This document shows positions 37,168 through 46,481 of a DNA stretch of 64,000 bases, piece by piece. Positions within the stretch are counted from its first letter, which is position 1, and every line of letters starts with the position of its first letter. The DNA is from Paraburkholderia lacunae (GTDB lineage Bacteria; Pseudomonadota; Gammaproteobacteria; Burkholderiales; Burkholderiaceae): the NCBI RefSeq assembly GCF_003353175.1, contig NZ_QHKS01000007.1, positions 124,001 through 188,000 of the forward strand, read 5' to 3'. The position numbers and the translations under genes were made by a program. The notes under the pieces are model-generated. The model made no database searches. It had not been told where the DNA came from and saw nothing but the letters and a program-made list of their open reading frames with translations.

Positions 37168-39490
37168 CGCCATCATGACAACAGCCAGGTGGCACCGCTT
37201 GCTGTTCTTATGTCTGATCTGCTGGACAACTCACTCATTAGCCGTCGATCTCGACACGACTGGGCAACCAACCCCACGGGTCCCCACCCTGAATCAGGTG
37301 CAGGTATTCGAAGACGTCGCGGGCAAGATGGGGTTAGACGACATACTCACGCTGTCCGCAGGAAATCCGCGCGGTTTCCTTCCCATGCAGCGGGACAGGT
37401 TAAAGCCAGGTTTCACCCACTCTGCATGGTGGCTACGCGTGGTGGTGAAGAGCCGTAGTTCAACAGCCCTGCCGCTCGTTCTTGCACTTCCGGACGCGCG
37501 CCTCCAGAACGTAGACTTTTACACCGGACGCGGCGGCCACTGGACACATGACGGCACCGGTCCCGCCGACCTGCCATCGCGGTCATCTTCGTCCCGCTAT
37601 CCCCTGGTGGATTTCACGCTCGCTCCCGGTGAACAGCTTCTTTTCCTCATCCGGGTGGCGAGCGACACCGCACTCACGCTCGAACCGAGGCTGTATTCGG
37701 CAACGGCATATGACGGGCTGGAAAAACGTGCAGCGCTCTGGGACGGAGGGTTGATCGGCGGAACACTGGCACTGGCGTGGTGTGCGCTGCTCATCGCCTA
37801 TTTTTCCCGCAGCGCCTCGTTTCTCGTCCTGGCGGCGCTTTGCGCCATGACAGCGCTATTCGAAGCTGCGGATCGCGCCTATACAAAAGTATATCTATGG
37901 CCGCACGCAACCGAGTGGAGTTCCAGAAGCGTGACGGTATTCGGATGTATTGCCGTGCTGCTGTTTATCGTCTTCATCTTGCGCATCGCACACGACGAAA
38001 AAGCGAGCCTGCCCGCCCGCTATATATTGATCGGCTTTGCGTTGCTGGAGTGCATCGCAGCGATAGGCGCCGCATTCGGCAATCTGTTCGTTTTCGCGCA
38101 AGCCGGCATGTATGTCAACGCGCTGTTCGGTGTTCTCACGGTGGGCGTTGCTGCGCGGCTTGCGCGTCAGTCGACACCCACCGCGCGGATCATGCTGCTC
38201 ACCATGATCTTCTCGCTGTTCAACTTTGCGTTGCGCATGCTCGAAACGCTCGGATCCTTGCCGGCCGGTCTGGCATGGCTGAAGTCCGACATTCATCCGA
38301 ACCCGGTCGTCGCAATCATTGGATTGGCCACCAATCTTATTGTGCTTGCGGCATGGATAAACCACGTTGGAAAGCAGCGAATAGCGGCAAGGACAGAACT
38401 TGCGGACTGGCAAAGAACCGAGCACGACCGGCTACGCGACCAGGTTGCACAGCGCACATTGGCGCTGAACGAAGCATTGCTTTACGCTGAAGAGAAAAAC
38501 CAGCAAAAGATTGAAACCCTGGGTTATGTCAGTCACGACCTCCGTGCGCCGCTTGCAACGATTTCAAGCTACGCCAGATTGCTGCTGCATCTGGCGGATT
38601 CGAAGCAGACGAGCCTGATCCATGCCATCGAGCGCAGCGTGAATTATCAACTCGGCCTGATCGACGAGCTGATCGGGTACGCGAAAGCCGAGTTGCAACC
38701 GTTGGATATCGTACCGGTCGCAACCGATCTGCCTGCACTTCTCGATGACATTGCCGAATACGCACTCGCACTCTGCGCTCAGCTGAATAACCAGTTCCAC
38801 TACCAGGCACTGACATCGTTGCCCCGTCGACTGACAATCGACGGCCGCCGATTGCAGCAGGTTTTGCTCAATTTGCTGTCCAATGCGTCCAAGTTCACGC
38901 GTGACGGCGTCGTCATGATGACAGTGAGAGCGCGCCGGCAGGACGATCAATGGCACATGGCTTTTGAAGTCGCAGATACCGGCATCGGTATCGACATCGA
39001 AGAGCAGTCGAAACTCTTTACGGCTTTTCGCCAGATACAGTCCGTGAACGGCAGCACGGGTCTCGGCCTTTTTATTGCGCAGCGTATTGTCCACACAATG
39101 GGCGGCGACTTGCGCGTTTCAAGCGCACCGCAGCGTGGTACCTCATTTTCTTTCGAACTCATCGTTCCCATTGCGGAAGATGCGGATGCGTCGCCGTCGA
39201 AGGTCGTACCGTATTCTTCAGGCGGCTCTGCGCAGATCCGCCCACCACGCAAACACCGGCTCGCCGTTACCGTTCCTCCAGAGAGCGATCGCCGCGAACT
39301 GGCCGTTCTTGCGAAAGACGGACGCCTGACTGACATAGAGCGATGGATCGAAAACATGATCAGGATTCACCCCTCATGCGCAGCGTTTCTGACCGACCTG
39401 CGGCATTGCCTCGAAGCGCTGGATTTCGCAGGTATCGAGGCTCTTGCTCTTGCAACGAACGAAACAAGCCATGTCTCGCGACACGGCTAA
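37157..39490 (+). CDS. 7TMR-DISM sensor histidine kinase
   Basis: 777 aa. A signal sequence (about 7-29) is followed by a periplasmic DISMED2-type beta domain (about 45-180, with RLKPGFTHSAWWLRVVV and PLVLALPDARLQNVDFY), seven membrane helices (about 195-400), a coiled coil, the HisKA domain (phospho-acceptor His in YVSHDLRAPL, about 456), and the HATPase domain (N box LLNLLSNASKF, G boxes VADTGIGI and GSTGLGLFI). The last 90 residues after the ATPase are not an obvious receiver. An alternative ATG lies at 37175. It probably phosphorylates the regulator encoded just upstream. Confidence 0.92.
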   Translation: MQSNAIMTTARWHRLLFLCLICWTTHSLAVDLDTTGQPTPRVPTLNQVQVFEDVAGKMGLDDILTLSAGNPRGFLPMQRDRLKPGFTHSAWWLRVVVKSRSSTALPLVLALPDARLQNVDFYTGRGGHWTHDGTGPADLPSRSSSSRYPLVDFTLAPGEQLLFLIRVASDTALTLEPRLYSATAYDGLEKRAALWDGGLIGGTLALAWCALLIAYFSRSASFLVLAALCAMTALFEAADRAYTKVYLWPHATEWSSRSVTVFGCIAVLLFIVFILRIAHDEKASLPARYILIGFALLECIAAIGAAFGNLFVFAQAGMYVNALFGVLTVGVAARLARQSTPTARIMLLTMIFSLFNFALRMLETLGSLPAGLAWLKSDIHPNPVVAIIGLATNLIVLAAWINHVGKQRIAARTELADWQRTEHDRLRDQVAQRTLALNEALLYAEEKNQQKIETLGYVSHDLRAPLATISSYARLLLHLADSKQTSLIHAIERSVNYQLGLIDELIGYAKAELQPLDIVPVATDLPALLDDIAEYALALCAQLNNQFHYQALTSLPRRLTIDGRRLQQVLLNLLSNASKFTRDGVVMMTVRARRQDDQWHMAFEVADTGIGIDIEEQSKLFTAFRQIQSVNGSTGLGLFIAQRIVHTMGGDLRVSSAPQRGTSFSFELIVPIAEDADASPSKVVPYSSGGSAQIRPPRKHRLAVTVPPESDRRELAVLAKDGRLTDIERWIENMIRIHPSCAAFLTDLRHCLEALDFAGIEALALATNETSHVSRHG

Positions 39491-39635
39491 CGTAACGTCA
39501 TGCTGTCACGTTGTTGGCAAGTCGACGGGAGTGGGACGCGCCACTGTAGCGTGCGACGTTCACGGAAAAAATGGGGGCGGCGGCCGGATGGCTGTCGCTC
39601 TTTGATAAACGGGCCGGCCGAGCAGGCTCGCCAGC

Positions 39636-41870
39636 ATGATGGGGCAACAGAATATGGGGTGGGCAACGGGCACGTGGCGACGTGCGATCGCGGTCGCTGC
39701 GGGGGAGATATTTTGCGCGGCGGCGGCCGGCCATGCCTATGCGCAGGCGACACAACCGGCGAACGATACGCAAGCGAAGGGCGACGCGGTACGGGCCGAT
39801 GTGGCGCCTGACGTCACGCTGCCGGAGATCACGGTGACAGGCGTGGCGAACGTGTCATCAGTCGGGCTCGTCGGTAAACGCACCGCGACCGGCATGAAGG
39901 CCGATACGCCGATCACCGAGGTTCCTCAAACGATCAACGTCGTCACTGCGCAGCAGATCGAGATGACCGGCGCGACCGATCTCAACCAGGCGCTGCACTA
40001 CGTGCCAGGCTTCGCATCGTTCGGATCCGACAGCCGCACCGACTTGTATGCGGCGCTGCGCGGTTTTACTCCCACTTTGTTCATCGACGGATTGCAAGCG
40101 CCGAATACCACACCCATCGCGAATTGGCGCGTCGACCCGTATATGATCGACAGCGTCACTGTGCTACGTGGGCCAACGTCGGTGCTGTATGGGGCCGGAG
40201 ATCCGGGCGCGATCGTCGACGTGCAGACGAAGCAGGCCGACGGCGAGCGCGTGCGCGAGGTTGGCGTGCAGGTCGGCAACTACGCGCGCAAGGAGACGCT
40301 GTTCGACATCGGCGACAAGCTCGACGCCGGCGGCAAGTACGCGTATCGCTTCGTCGGCGTTGCGCGCGACGGCAATGCGCTGACCGGCCCGAACGCGGAC
40401 CAGCGCGTCGCGCTTGCGCCGTCGCTGCGCTGGCGGCCGGATTCCGACACCTCGCTGACGCTCACTGCGACCTACCTGCAGGACTGGAATGATATTTCAC
40501 ACAACTTCCTGCCCGCGCGGGGCACCGTACTGCCGAACCCGAATGGGCAGCTGTCACACGACGTCTACACGGGAGAACCGACATTCAATGACTACCGGAA
40601 GAAACAGTGGTCGCTCGGCTACCAGTTCTCGCACGACCTGAATTCGATGTGGACGTTGCGCCAGAACCTGCGCTGGATGCACCTGTCGCTTGACGACGCG
40701 TCGGTTTTTGGCGGCGGCCTTGCCAACGGCAGCACGACCGACATTACGCGTTACGCAGGGCTGTTCCAACTGAACTACAGCCGCTTCGACGTCGACAACA
40801 ACGCGCAGGCGCGTTTCGGCACGGGGCCGCTCGAGCATAGGCTGCTGCTCGGCTTCCAGTACAACCGGCAGACGACGACCGGCAGCGTGTGGCTCGCGCT
40901 GGCGCCGGCGCTGAACCTCTACAACCCGGTCTACACGCCTGTCACGACCGCGATCTTCTCTGGCCCGACGTCGTTGGGCCACAGCGACCTGTACACGGCG
41001 ACGAACACGTTCGGCGTGTATGCGCAGGACGAGGTCAAATGGAACCGCTGGACCTTGACGCTCGGCGGCCGCGAGGATTGGGTCGACGCGCGCCAGGACG
41101 ACCGCGAGGCCAGCACGCAGACGAAACAGGATGTCAGCGCGTTCTCGGGCCGCGTCGGCCTCACGTACCAGGGCGACTACGGGCTGTCACCGTACGTCGG
41201 CTATTCGACATCGTTCAATCCGGTCATCGGTGTGAAGATGTTCGGCGGCGGATTGCCCGAGCCGACGCGCGGCAGGCAGATCGAGGCGGGCCTGCGCTGG
41301 CAGCCGCCCGGCAAGAACCTGATGTTGAGCGCAGTCGTCTACCAGATCAACCAGACGAACGTCGTGACACCGGCGCCGACGAATCTCGATCCGACCGGCA
41401 CGTCCTTCGTGCAGACTGGCGAGGTGCGTTCGCGCGGCATCGAGCTGAGCACGGTCGGAAACGTGACGCGCGAACTGTCGATTATCGCGTCGTACATCTA
41501 TCAGGACGTAAAGAACGTGAAGGCGAACGACGCGTCGCTGAACAACTGGCCGGTCGACATTCCGCGCCCGCGCCAGATGGCGTCGCTGTGGACCGACTGG
41601 ACATGGCATACAGGAGCGCTCGCGGGCTTCGGGATCGGTGGTGGGATCCGCTACCAGAGCGCGTCCGCGGGTGCGCTGGACAACTCGCTGACGGTCGCAA
41701 GCTATACGCTGTACGACGCAGCACTGCACTATCACACCCGCAACTGGAATTTCGCACTGAACGTGACAAACCTGTTCGACCGTCACTACATCAGCGGCTG
41801 CCAATCGTACTCGGTCTGCGCATTCGGCAACGAGCGAACCGTGCTAGCCAACGCCAAATACAATTGGTGA
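39636..41870 (+). CDS. TonB-dependent siderophore-type receptor
   Basis: 744 aa. A signal peptide (about 1-36, ending AYAQA) is followed by a TonB box (LPEITVTG, about 62-69), a plug (ITEVPQTINVVTAQQIE, LNQALHYVPGF, DSVTVLRGPTSVLYGAGDPGAIVDV) and a 22-strand barrel ending KYNW. The plug motifs match FhuA/FpvA-type ferric-siderophore receptors. No Fur box was recognised upstream by eye. It stands alone; the gene to its right is convergent. Confidence 0.92.
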   Translation: MMGQQNMGWATGTWRRAIAVAAGEIFCAAAAGHAYAQATQPANDTQAKGDAVRADVAPDVTLPEITVTGVANVSSVGLVGKRTATGMKADTPITEVPQTINVVTAQQIEMTGATDLNQALHYVPGFASFGSDSRTDLYAALRGFTPTLFIDGLQAPNTTPIANWRVDPYMIDSVTVLRGPTSVLYGAGDPGAIVDVQTKQADGERVREVGVQVGNYARKETLFDIGDKLDAGGKYAYRFVGVARDGNALTGPNADQRVALAPSLRWRPDSDTSLTLTATYLQDWNDISHNFLPARGTVLPNPNGQLSHDVYTGEPTFNDYRKKQWSLGYQFSHDLNSMWTLRQNLRWMHLSLDDASVFGGGLANGSTTDITRYAGLFQLNYSRFDVDNNAQARFGTGPLEHRLLLGFQYNRQTTTGSVWLALAPALNLYNPVYTPVTTAIFSGPTSLGHSDLYTATNTFGVYAQDEVKWNRWTLTLGGREDWVDARQDDREASTQTKQDVSAFSGRVGLTYQGDYGLSPYVGYSTSFNPVIGVKMFGGGLPEPTRGRQIEAGLRWQPPGKNLMLSAVVYQINQTNVVTPAPTNLDPTGTSFVQTGEVRSRGIELSTVGNVTRELSIIASYIYQDVKNVKANDASLNNWPVDIPRPRQMASLWTDWTWHTGALAGFGIGGGIRYQSASAGALDNSLTVASYTLYDAALHYHTRNWNFALNVTNLFDRHYISGCQSYSVCAFGNERTVLANAKYNW

Positions 41871-41935
41871 TAGAGCATCTTCGATTTTCAGAATCGACGC
41901 GCATTCGGCAATCTGTGGCGCTCCATATCAACAAA

Positions 41936-42709
41936 CTACAGCGTGGCAGTCACCCCGCCATCCACGTAAAGAATATGGCCGTTGACAAAGTTCGAGGCGT
42001 TGCTCGCAAGGAACACGGCGGCGCCGACGAGATCTTCCACATCGCCCCAACGTCGCGACGGCGTGCGTCCGATCAGCCAGCTGCTGAAAGTTTCATCCTT
42101 GACGAGCGCTTCGGTCAGTTCCGTTTTGAAGTAGCCCGGCCCAAGGCCATTGACCTGAATCCCGTGCTGGCCCCAGTCGATCGCCATCCCCTTCGTCAGC
42201 ATCTTCACGGCGCCTTTGCTCGCGGTGTAGGCGGCAATGTTGGGACGGCCCAGTTCGCTTTGCACCGAACAGATATTGATGATCTTGCCGCGCTGGCGAT
42301 CGATCATATGCCGCGCCACCGCTTGTCCGACCAGGAACACACTGTCGACGTTGGTCTTCATCAGCTCCTGCCATTGCTCATGGGAAAACTGGTCGAGCGG
42401 TGCGCGACGCTGCATGCCAGCGTTGTTGACGAGAATGTCGATCGCGCCGATTTCGCGCTCGATTTGCGCGATCGCCGCTTCGACCTCATTGGCTGACGTT
42501 ACGTCGAAACTCGCGGCATGGACGCTCGCCCCCTCGGCGCGCAAACGGCTGACAGCCTCCGCCAGCCTGGCCTCGCTGCGACCATTCAGAATGACTTCAG
42601 CGCCGGCGCCGGCCAATCCTTTGGCGAGCGCATAGCCAATACCGGTACTCGACCCGGTGACCAGAGCGCGACGCCCCGACAGATCAAACATCTTCAGATT
42701 GTTGTTCAA
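41936..42709 (-). CDS. Gluconate 5-dehydrogenase-like SDR
   Basis: 257 aa. Classical short-chain dehydrogenase: TGSSTGIG nucleotide motif (about 18-25), NNAG (about 92-95), catalytic Ser in SVQSELG, and YTASK (Tyr and Lys). The start and the segment after YxxxK (KGMAIDWGQHGIQVNGLGPGYFKTELT) fit the IdnO/gluconate 5-dehydrogenase group, which interconverts gluconate and 5-ketogluconate. The TTG at 42709 has AGGAG 5 bp upstream; an ATG at 42691 is the alternative. It directly follows a gluconokinase relic, which supports a sugar-acid role. Confidence 0.82.
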   Translation of the reverse strand: MNNNLKMFDLSGRRALVTGSSTGIGYALAKGLAGAGAEVILNGRSEARLAEAVSRLRAEGASVHAASFDVTSANEVEAAIAQIEREIGAIDILVNNAGMQRRAPLDQFSHEQWQELMKTNVDSVFLVGQAVARHMIDRQRGKIINICSVQSELGRPNIAAYTASKGAVKMLTKGMAIDWGQHGIQVNGLGPGYFKTELTEALVKDETFSSWLIGRTPSRRWGDVEDLVGAAVFLASNASNFVNGHILYVDGGVTATL

Positions 42710-42710
42710 C

Positions 42711-42938
42711 TCAACTCCTGTTCGACTCTAATTCGTCCGACTTCCATCCAGCACCAACCGGCGCGCTCAGCCATTGCATGACCTCTCTCATGCTGCACGC
42801 AAGGTCCTGCGAAGCAGAAAGATGGAGCACACCGGCTTCGCCCACAGGCGACTCGAGCGTATCGAATTGATCCGCGACCAGGGCCGCTGGAAACTCATGA
42901 TCAAGCCGCCCAGCCACCCGCGCAATCGCCCCGGCCAT
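42711..42938 (-). pseudogene. Gluconokinase (gntK/idnK) C-terminal relic
   Basis: 75 codons. The segment GRLDHEFPAALVADQFDTLE followed by SPVGEAGVLHLSASQ matches the end of GntK/IdnK-type gluconokinases (R..HF.P..LL.SQF.TLE.P..DE). The P-loop and all other N-terminal parts are absent, and an in-frame stop lies immediately before the ATG. It sits between the end of the amino acid binding-protein gene and the SDR gene. An intact kinase was apparently deleted, leaving the SDR directly behind a transporter operon. Confidence 0.75.
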
Positions 42939-42994
42939 TCAACAGGCAGCGGTACGCAGATGAGAGCGCACCGCTGCATCACGCGCTTTCGGCT

Positions 42995-43843
42995 TCAGGA
43001 CACCGGCGTGAACTTGAGCTGGTCGATCGGCGTGACCTTGTCGGTCCGGGTCAGGCCATAAGGCGTCTTCGGTCCGAGCCACTTGTTGAAAATATTGCTC
43101 ATCTCCCCGCTCTGCTCCATCGCCGCCAAAGCCTTGTTGACCGCGCCCAGCATGGCCGGCTCGTTCTGGCGCAAGCCCACCGCGATCGGCTCGATCAGCA
43201 TCGGCTCGGCCGCAATCGCCACGGCGCCGTCCGTACCTTCCACCTGCTTCGCGATTTTTGTCGCGGTCATCTGATTGGTGACGAAGCCTTTGACCTTGTC
43301 CTGTTCGAGTGCGAGAAACGCCGAGCTGGTATCGTGAAAGGTCACTGCCTGGCCATCCTTGATCGAAATTGGAATCGACTGCGCGGACGTCGAGCCGTCG
43401 GCGGCACTGATTTTCTGACCCGCGAAATCGGTCAGCTTCTTGGCCGCGTCAGCCTTCTTGACGACAAGGACTTCCTTGGTCGAGTAGTACGAGTCGCTAT
43501 AGGCAATCTGCGTGGCGCGGCTCTTGGTGTAGGCAAGATTGGCGACCACGATGTCGACACGACCCAGCTTCAATTGCGGAATGCGTGCCTCGACGGCCAA
43601 CGGTTCGAGCTTCGCCTTCACGCCCAGCTGTTTTGCGACCGCGTTGCACAGGTCCACATCCATACCTTCGAGTTGACGCGTCTGCGCATTGGGATACGAG
43701 AAGGGCTCGACGTTCGAATACACGCCGCAGCTCAACTCGCCGTGACTCTTGATATCGGCCAATTGATCAGCATGAGCCGGAGCAATCGATGCAACCGCAC
43801 CGCCAACGACCAACATCCCCGCGAAAATCCTCTTTACCTGCAT
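42995..43843 (-). CDS. Polar amino acid ABC transporter, periplasmic binding protein
   Basis: 282 aa. A signal peptide (about 1-25, AHADQ) is followed by a family 3 solute-binding fold: SHGELSCGVYSNVEPFSYPN, EGMDVDLCNAVAKQLG, RIPQLKLGRVDIVVANLAYTKSRATQIAYSD. The pattern resembles Glu/Asp or cystine binding proteins; the exact ligand is unknown. The ATG at 43843 has AGGAG 8 bp upstream. It is the last transport gene of a permease-permease-ATPase-binding protein operon. Confidence 0.9.
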   Translation of the reverse strand: MQVKRIFAGMLVVGGAVASIAPAHADQLADIKSHGELSCGVYSNVEPFSYPNAQTRQLEGMDVDLCNAVAKQLGVKAKLEPLAVEARIPQLKLGRVDIVVANLAYTKSRATQIAYSDSYYSTKEVLVVKKADAAKKLTDFAGQKISAADGSTSAQSIPISIKDGQAVTFHDTSSAFLALEQDKVKGFVTNQMTATKIAKQVEGTDGAVAIAAEPMLIEPIAVGLRQNEPAMLGAVNKALAAMEQSGEMSNIFNKWLGPKTPYGLTRTDKVTPIDQLKFTPVS

Positions 43844-43936
43844 CGTGACGCTCCTGAAGTTTATGTGTAAAGCAATCGACTGCTGATCAAACGTGGTCAA
43901 ACTGGAATCTCGGAGGCGATACCGTTCTGCCTTGCC

Positions 43937-44665
43937 TCAATGCGTGCGAAGATCGGACAGGAATCGCTGAGCGCGTTCGTGTTTGGGGCGCGAAAAGAAC
44001 GCCTCCGGCTCCGCCGTTTCGAGAATCTTCCCCGCGTCCATAAACCAGACGCGGTCGGCAACCTCACGAGCAAACCCCATCTCATGCGTGACGCACATCA
44101 TCGTCATGCCCTCCTGCGCGAGGCTCTTCATCACGTTCAACACTTCGCCGACCATCTCCGGATCGAGCGCGCTGGTAGGCTCGTCGAACAACATCGCCGG
44201 CGGATCCATCGCCAGCGCTCTCGCGATCGCGACCCGCTGCTGCTGACCGCCGGACAATTGCGAAGGGTAAGCATTGGCCTTGCTCGACAGACCGACACGC
44301 GAGAGCAAATCTGCCGCTTTGCGTTCGGCTTCCGCGCGCTTGAGGCCGTTCACCCGCATTGGCGAAAGCGTGATGTTGTCGAGCACGGACAGGTGTGGAA
44401 ACAGGTTGAACTGCTGAAACACGAAACCGATACGGCTGCGGTAAGCATTCAGACCCAGCTTCCTGTCGTGAATGTTCTGGCCATCGAAAAAAATCTGCCC
44501 ACGGTTGATCTCCTCGAGCCGGTTGACGGTGCGAATCAGCGTCGACTTGCCCGATCCGGATGGCCCGCAGACCACTACGACTTCGCCTTTGCGAACTTCG
44601 GCGTTCACGTCCACGAGAGCGTGATATTCGCCGTACCATTTGTTGACGCTGGAAAACTTGATCAT
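43937..44665 (-). CDS. Polar amino acid ABC transporter, ATP-binding subunit
   Basis: 242 aa. Walker [11 protein letters not shown]-loop ([12 protein letters not shown]), signature [17 protein letters not shown], Walker [14 protein letters not shown] and the switch His (VTHEM). The sequence belongs to the GlnQ/GltL group. The gap from the upstream permease gene is 27 bp. Confidence 0.95.
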   Translation of the reverse strand: MIKFSSVNKWYGEYHALVDVNAEVRKGEVVVVCGPSGSGKSTLIRTVNRLEEINRGQIFFDGQNIHDRKLGLNAYRSRIGFVFQQFNLFPHLSVLDNITLSPMRVNGLKRAEAERKAADLLSRVGLSSKANAYPSQLSGGQQQRVAIARALAMDPPAMLFDEPTSALDPEMVGEVLNVMKSLAQEGMTMMCVTHEMGFAREVADRVWFMDAGKILETAEPEAFFSRPKHERAQRFLSDLRTH

Positions 44666-44692
44666 GCGAATTACCTCGAAGTGTTTGAACGC

Positions 44693-45442
44693 CTAGTTCT
44701 CGGTGGGCTGAGGATCGGACAGCGCAACGGCGCCCGCCTTCTGGGTCCTCGCGGCGACGCCAGCCCGCTTGCGTGTCACGCGCCGCTCCAGATGCTGCGC
44801 AAGCTGCGTCAGCGCATAACACAGAGCGAAGTAGCTCAAGGCGAGAATCAGATACACGGGGAACGGCTTCGTCAGCAGCCGGTTGTTGATCTGATCCGCC
44901 GCGAAGGAGATCTCCTGGACGTTGATGATGTAACCGAGCGAGGTCTCCTTGATCGTCGATACGAACTGCGTGACCATGCTCGGCACCACGTTGTAAAGCG
45001 CCTGCGGCAGGATGACCGCACGCATGGTCTTCATGTAGCTCATGCCGAGCGCCCTCGAGGCTTCGGCCTGCCCTTTCGGCAGCCCCTCGATGCCCGCACG
45101 GATGATTTCCCCGAGATAGGCCGAGTCGTAGATGACGAGCGCGCACAGCATCGTGACAAACCCGGTGACCGGATAGCCGGTCAGAACTGGCACGAGAAAG
45201 TACACCCAGAAGATCACCATCAGGAGCGGGATGCCCCGCACCATGTAGACGAGACCTGTGGCCGGCGCCCGCAGAAACCGGAACGGGCTGATGCGCGCCA
45301 GTGCGACCAGGATACCGAGGGGAAATGCGATGACGAGCGCTGAAAGCGACAGCAGTATCGTCAGCACGATGCCGCCTAGCGGGCCGTGCGGATACTGCCC
45401 GATGAGCAGCAGAGTCCAGTTGTCGCGCAGGATGTCGAACAT
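44693..45442 (-). CDS. Polar amino acid ABC transporter, permease 2
   Basis: 249 aa inner-membrane subunit with about five helices and the coupling motif (EIIRAGIEGLPKGQAEASRALGMSYMKTMRAVILPQA) of His/Glu/Gln-type permeases. It starts one base after the end of the other permease gene (stop 45444, start 45442), which indicates coupling. The C-terminal 30 residues are basic and variable. Confidence 0.93.
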   Translation of the reverse strand: MFDILRDNWTLLLIGQYPHGPLGGIVLTILLSLSALVIAFPLGILVALARISPFRFLRAPATGLVYMVRGIPLLMVIFWVYFLVPVLTGYPVTGFVTMLCALVIYDSAYLGEIIRAGIEGLPKGQAEASRALGMSYMKTMRAVILPQALYNVVPSMVTQFVSTIKETSLGYIINVQEISFAADQINNRLLTKPFPVYLILALSYFALCYALTQLAQHLERRVTRKRAGVAARTQKAGAVALSDPQPTEN

Positions 45443-45443
45443 G

Positions 45444-46145
45444 TCACTTCACTCCCGGAATGCGGTAGTGCATCGCGATTTTGGCGCCGCACAGCATGAT
45501 GACGAGAGAGAGGCCGAGATACAGCACCGTGGCGACGAAATACGACTCGAACGACAGGAAGGTGTCGTTCTCGATCTTCCGGGTGACATAAGTCAGCTCC
45601 GCTGCGCCGATCGCCATCGCGAGACTCGTATTCTTGAACAGCAAGACTGCGTGATTGACCATCGGCGGAATCGCATTGCGCAGCGCTTGCGGGAGAACGA
45701 CGAAACGCATGCCATTCAGGAAGTTCAGGCCCAGCGCACGCGAAGCTTCGTACTGACCGTAAGGAATCGCACGCAATCCGCTGCGGATATCTTCGGAGAG
45801 ATAGGCCGCACTGCACAACCCGATCGCCACGACCGCAAAAATGAACTGGCCGTTGTAGTTGTTCAGCAGCGCCTGCAATGAGCCCGGCAGGATGTTCGAA
45901 ATGCCGAAGTACCAGAACAGGATCTGGACCAGCATCGGCACATTGCGGTGATAGGCCACGAACGCCGCGACGAAGGTCGTCGCGAGACGATTATTGGTCA
46001 TGCGGATCAGCGTGAGAAGAATGCCCACGACCAGCGAGAGCATCCACGCCAACGCTGCCATCGCAAGGGTGAGCTCGATCCCGTGGAGAAGCAGCGCCCC
46101 ATAGTCGCCTTGCAGTACCGTCGCCAGGTCAAAATGAAGTTTCAT
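45444..46145 (-). CDS. Polar amino acid ABC transporter, permease 1
   Basis: 233 aa, about five helices, with the coupling loop EDIRSGLRAIPYGQYEASRALGLNFLNGMRFVVLPQA. With the other permease it forms the heteromeric channel. It is the first gene of the operon; no copy of the ATA-N9-TAT promoter unit found elsewhere in this region was seen upstream. Confidence 0.93.
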   Translation of the reverse strand: MKLHFDLATVLQGDYGALLLHGIELTLAMAALAWMLSLVVGILLTLIRMTNNRLATTFVAAFVAYHRNVPMLVQILFWYFGISNILPGSLQALLNNYNGQFIFAVVAIGLCSAAYLSEDIRSGLRAIPYGQYEASRALGLNFLNGMRFVVLPQALRNAIPPMVNHAVLLFKNTSLAMAIGAAELTYVTRKIENDTFLSFESYFVATVLYLGLSLVIMLCGAKIAMHYRIPGVK

Positions 46146-46481
46146 GTTGCACGTCCCAATGATTCGGATCGAAGCGATGATCCCGGTCCGACTCGACCTG
46201 CGGCACCATCGCTATCCCGCCGGAAGTCGTCATTGACTTCCGTGTTGAATTGATACTAGCTCGCAAAAAAAGGCTGTTGCAGAGGCCTTTCTTCTGGTGC
46301 AATAAGTTTCGGGAATGATGAATCGGGACGGCTTCCGGCAGCGGAACAGGCGTGGTCCAGCATGGTGTTTGTCTCCAGTATGTGGCGCCTCTGCGGGCGC
46401 CTCATCGCTTGGCGCGCTCCTCTATCGGAGCGCTCACGTTTGCGAAACAACGCCGGCGCAGCATGTAGCGCCGGTCGACGC
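46146..46481. other. 336-bp intergenic region
   Basis: It lies between the first permease gene and the 2-hydroxyacid dehydrogenase gene, both leftward. It should contain the transporter promoter. No protein, repeat or operator was recognised. Confidence 0.5.
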
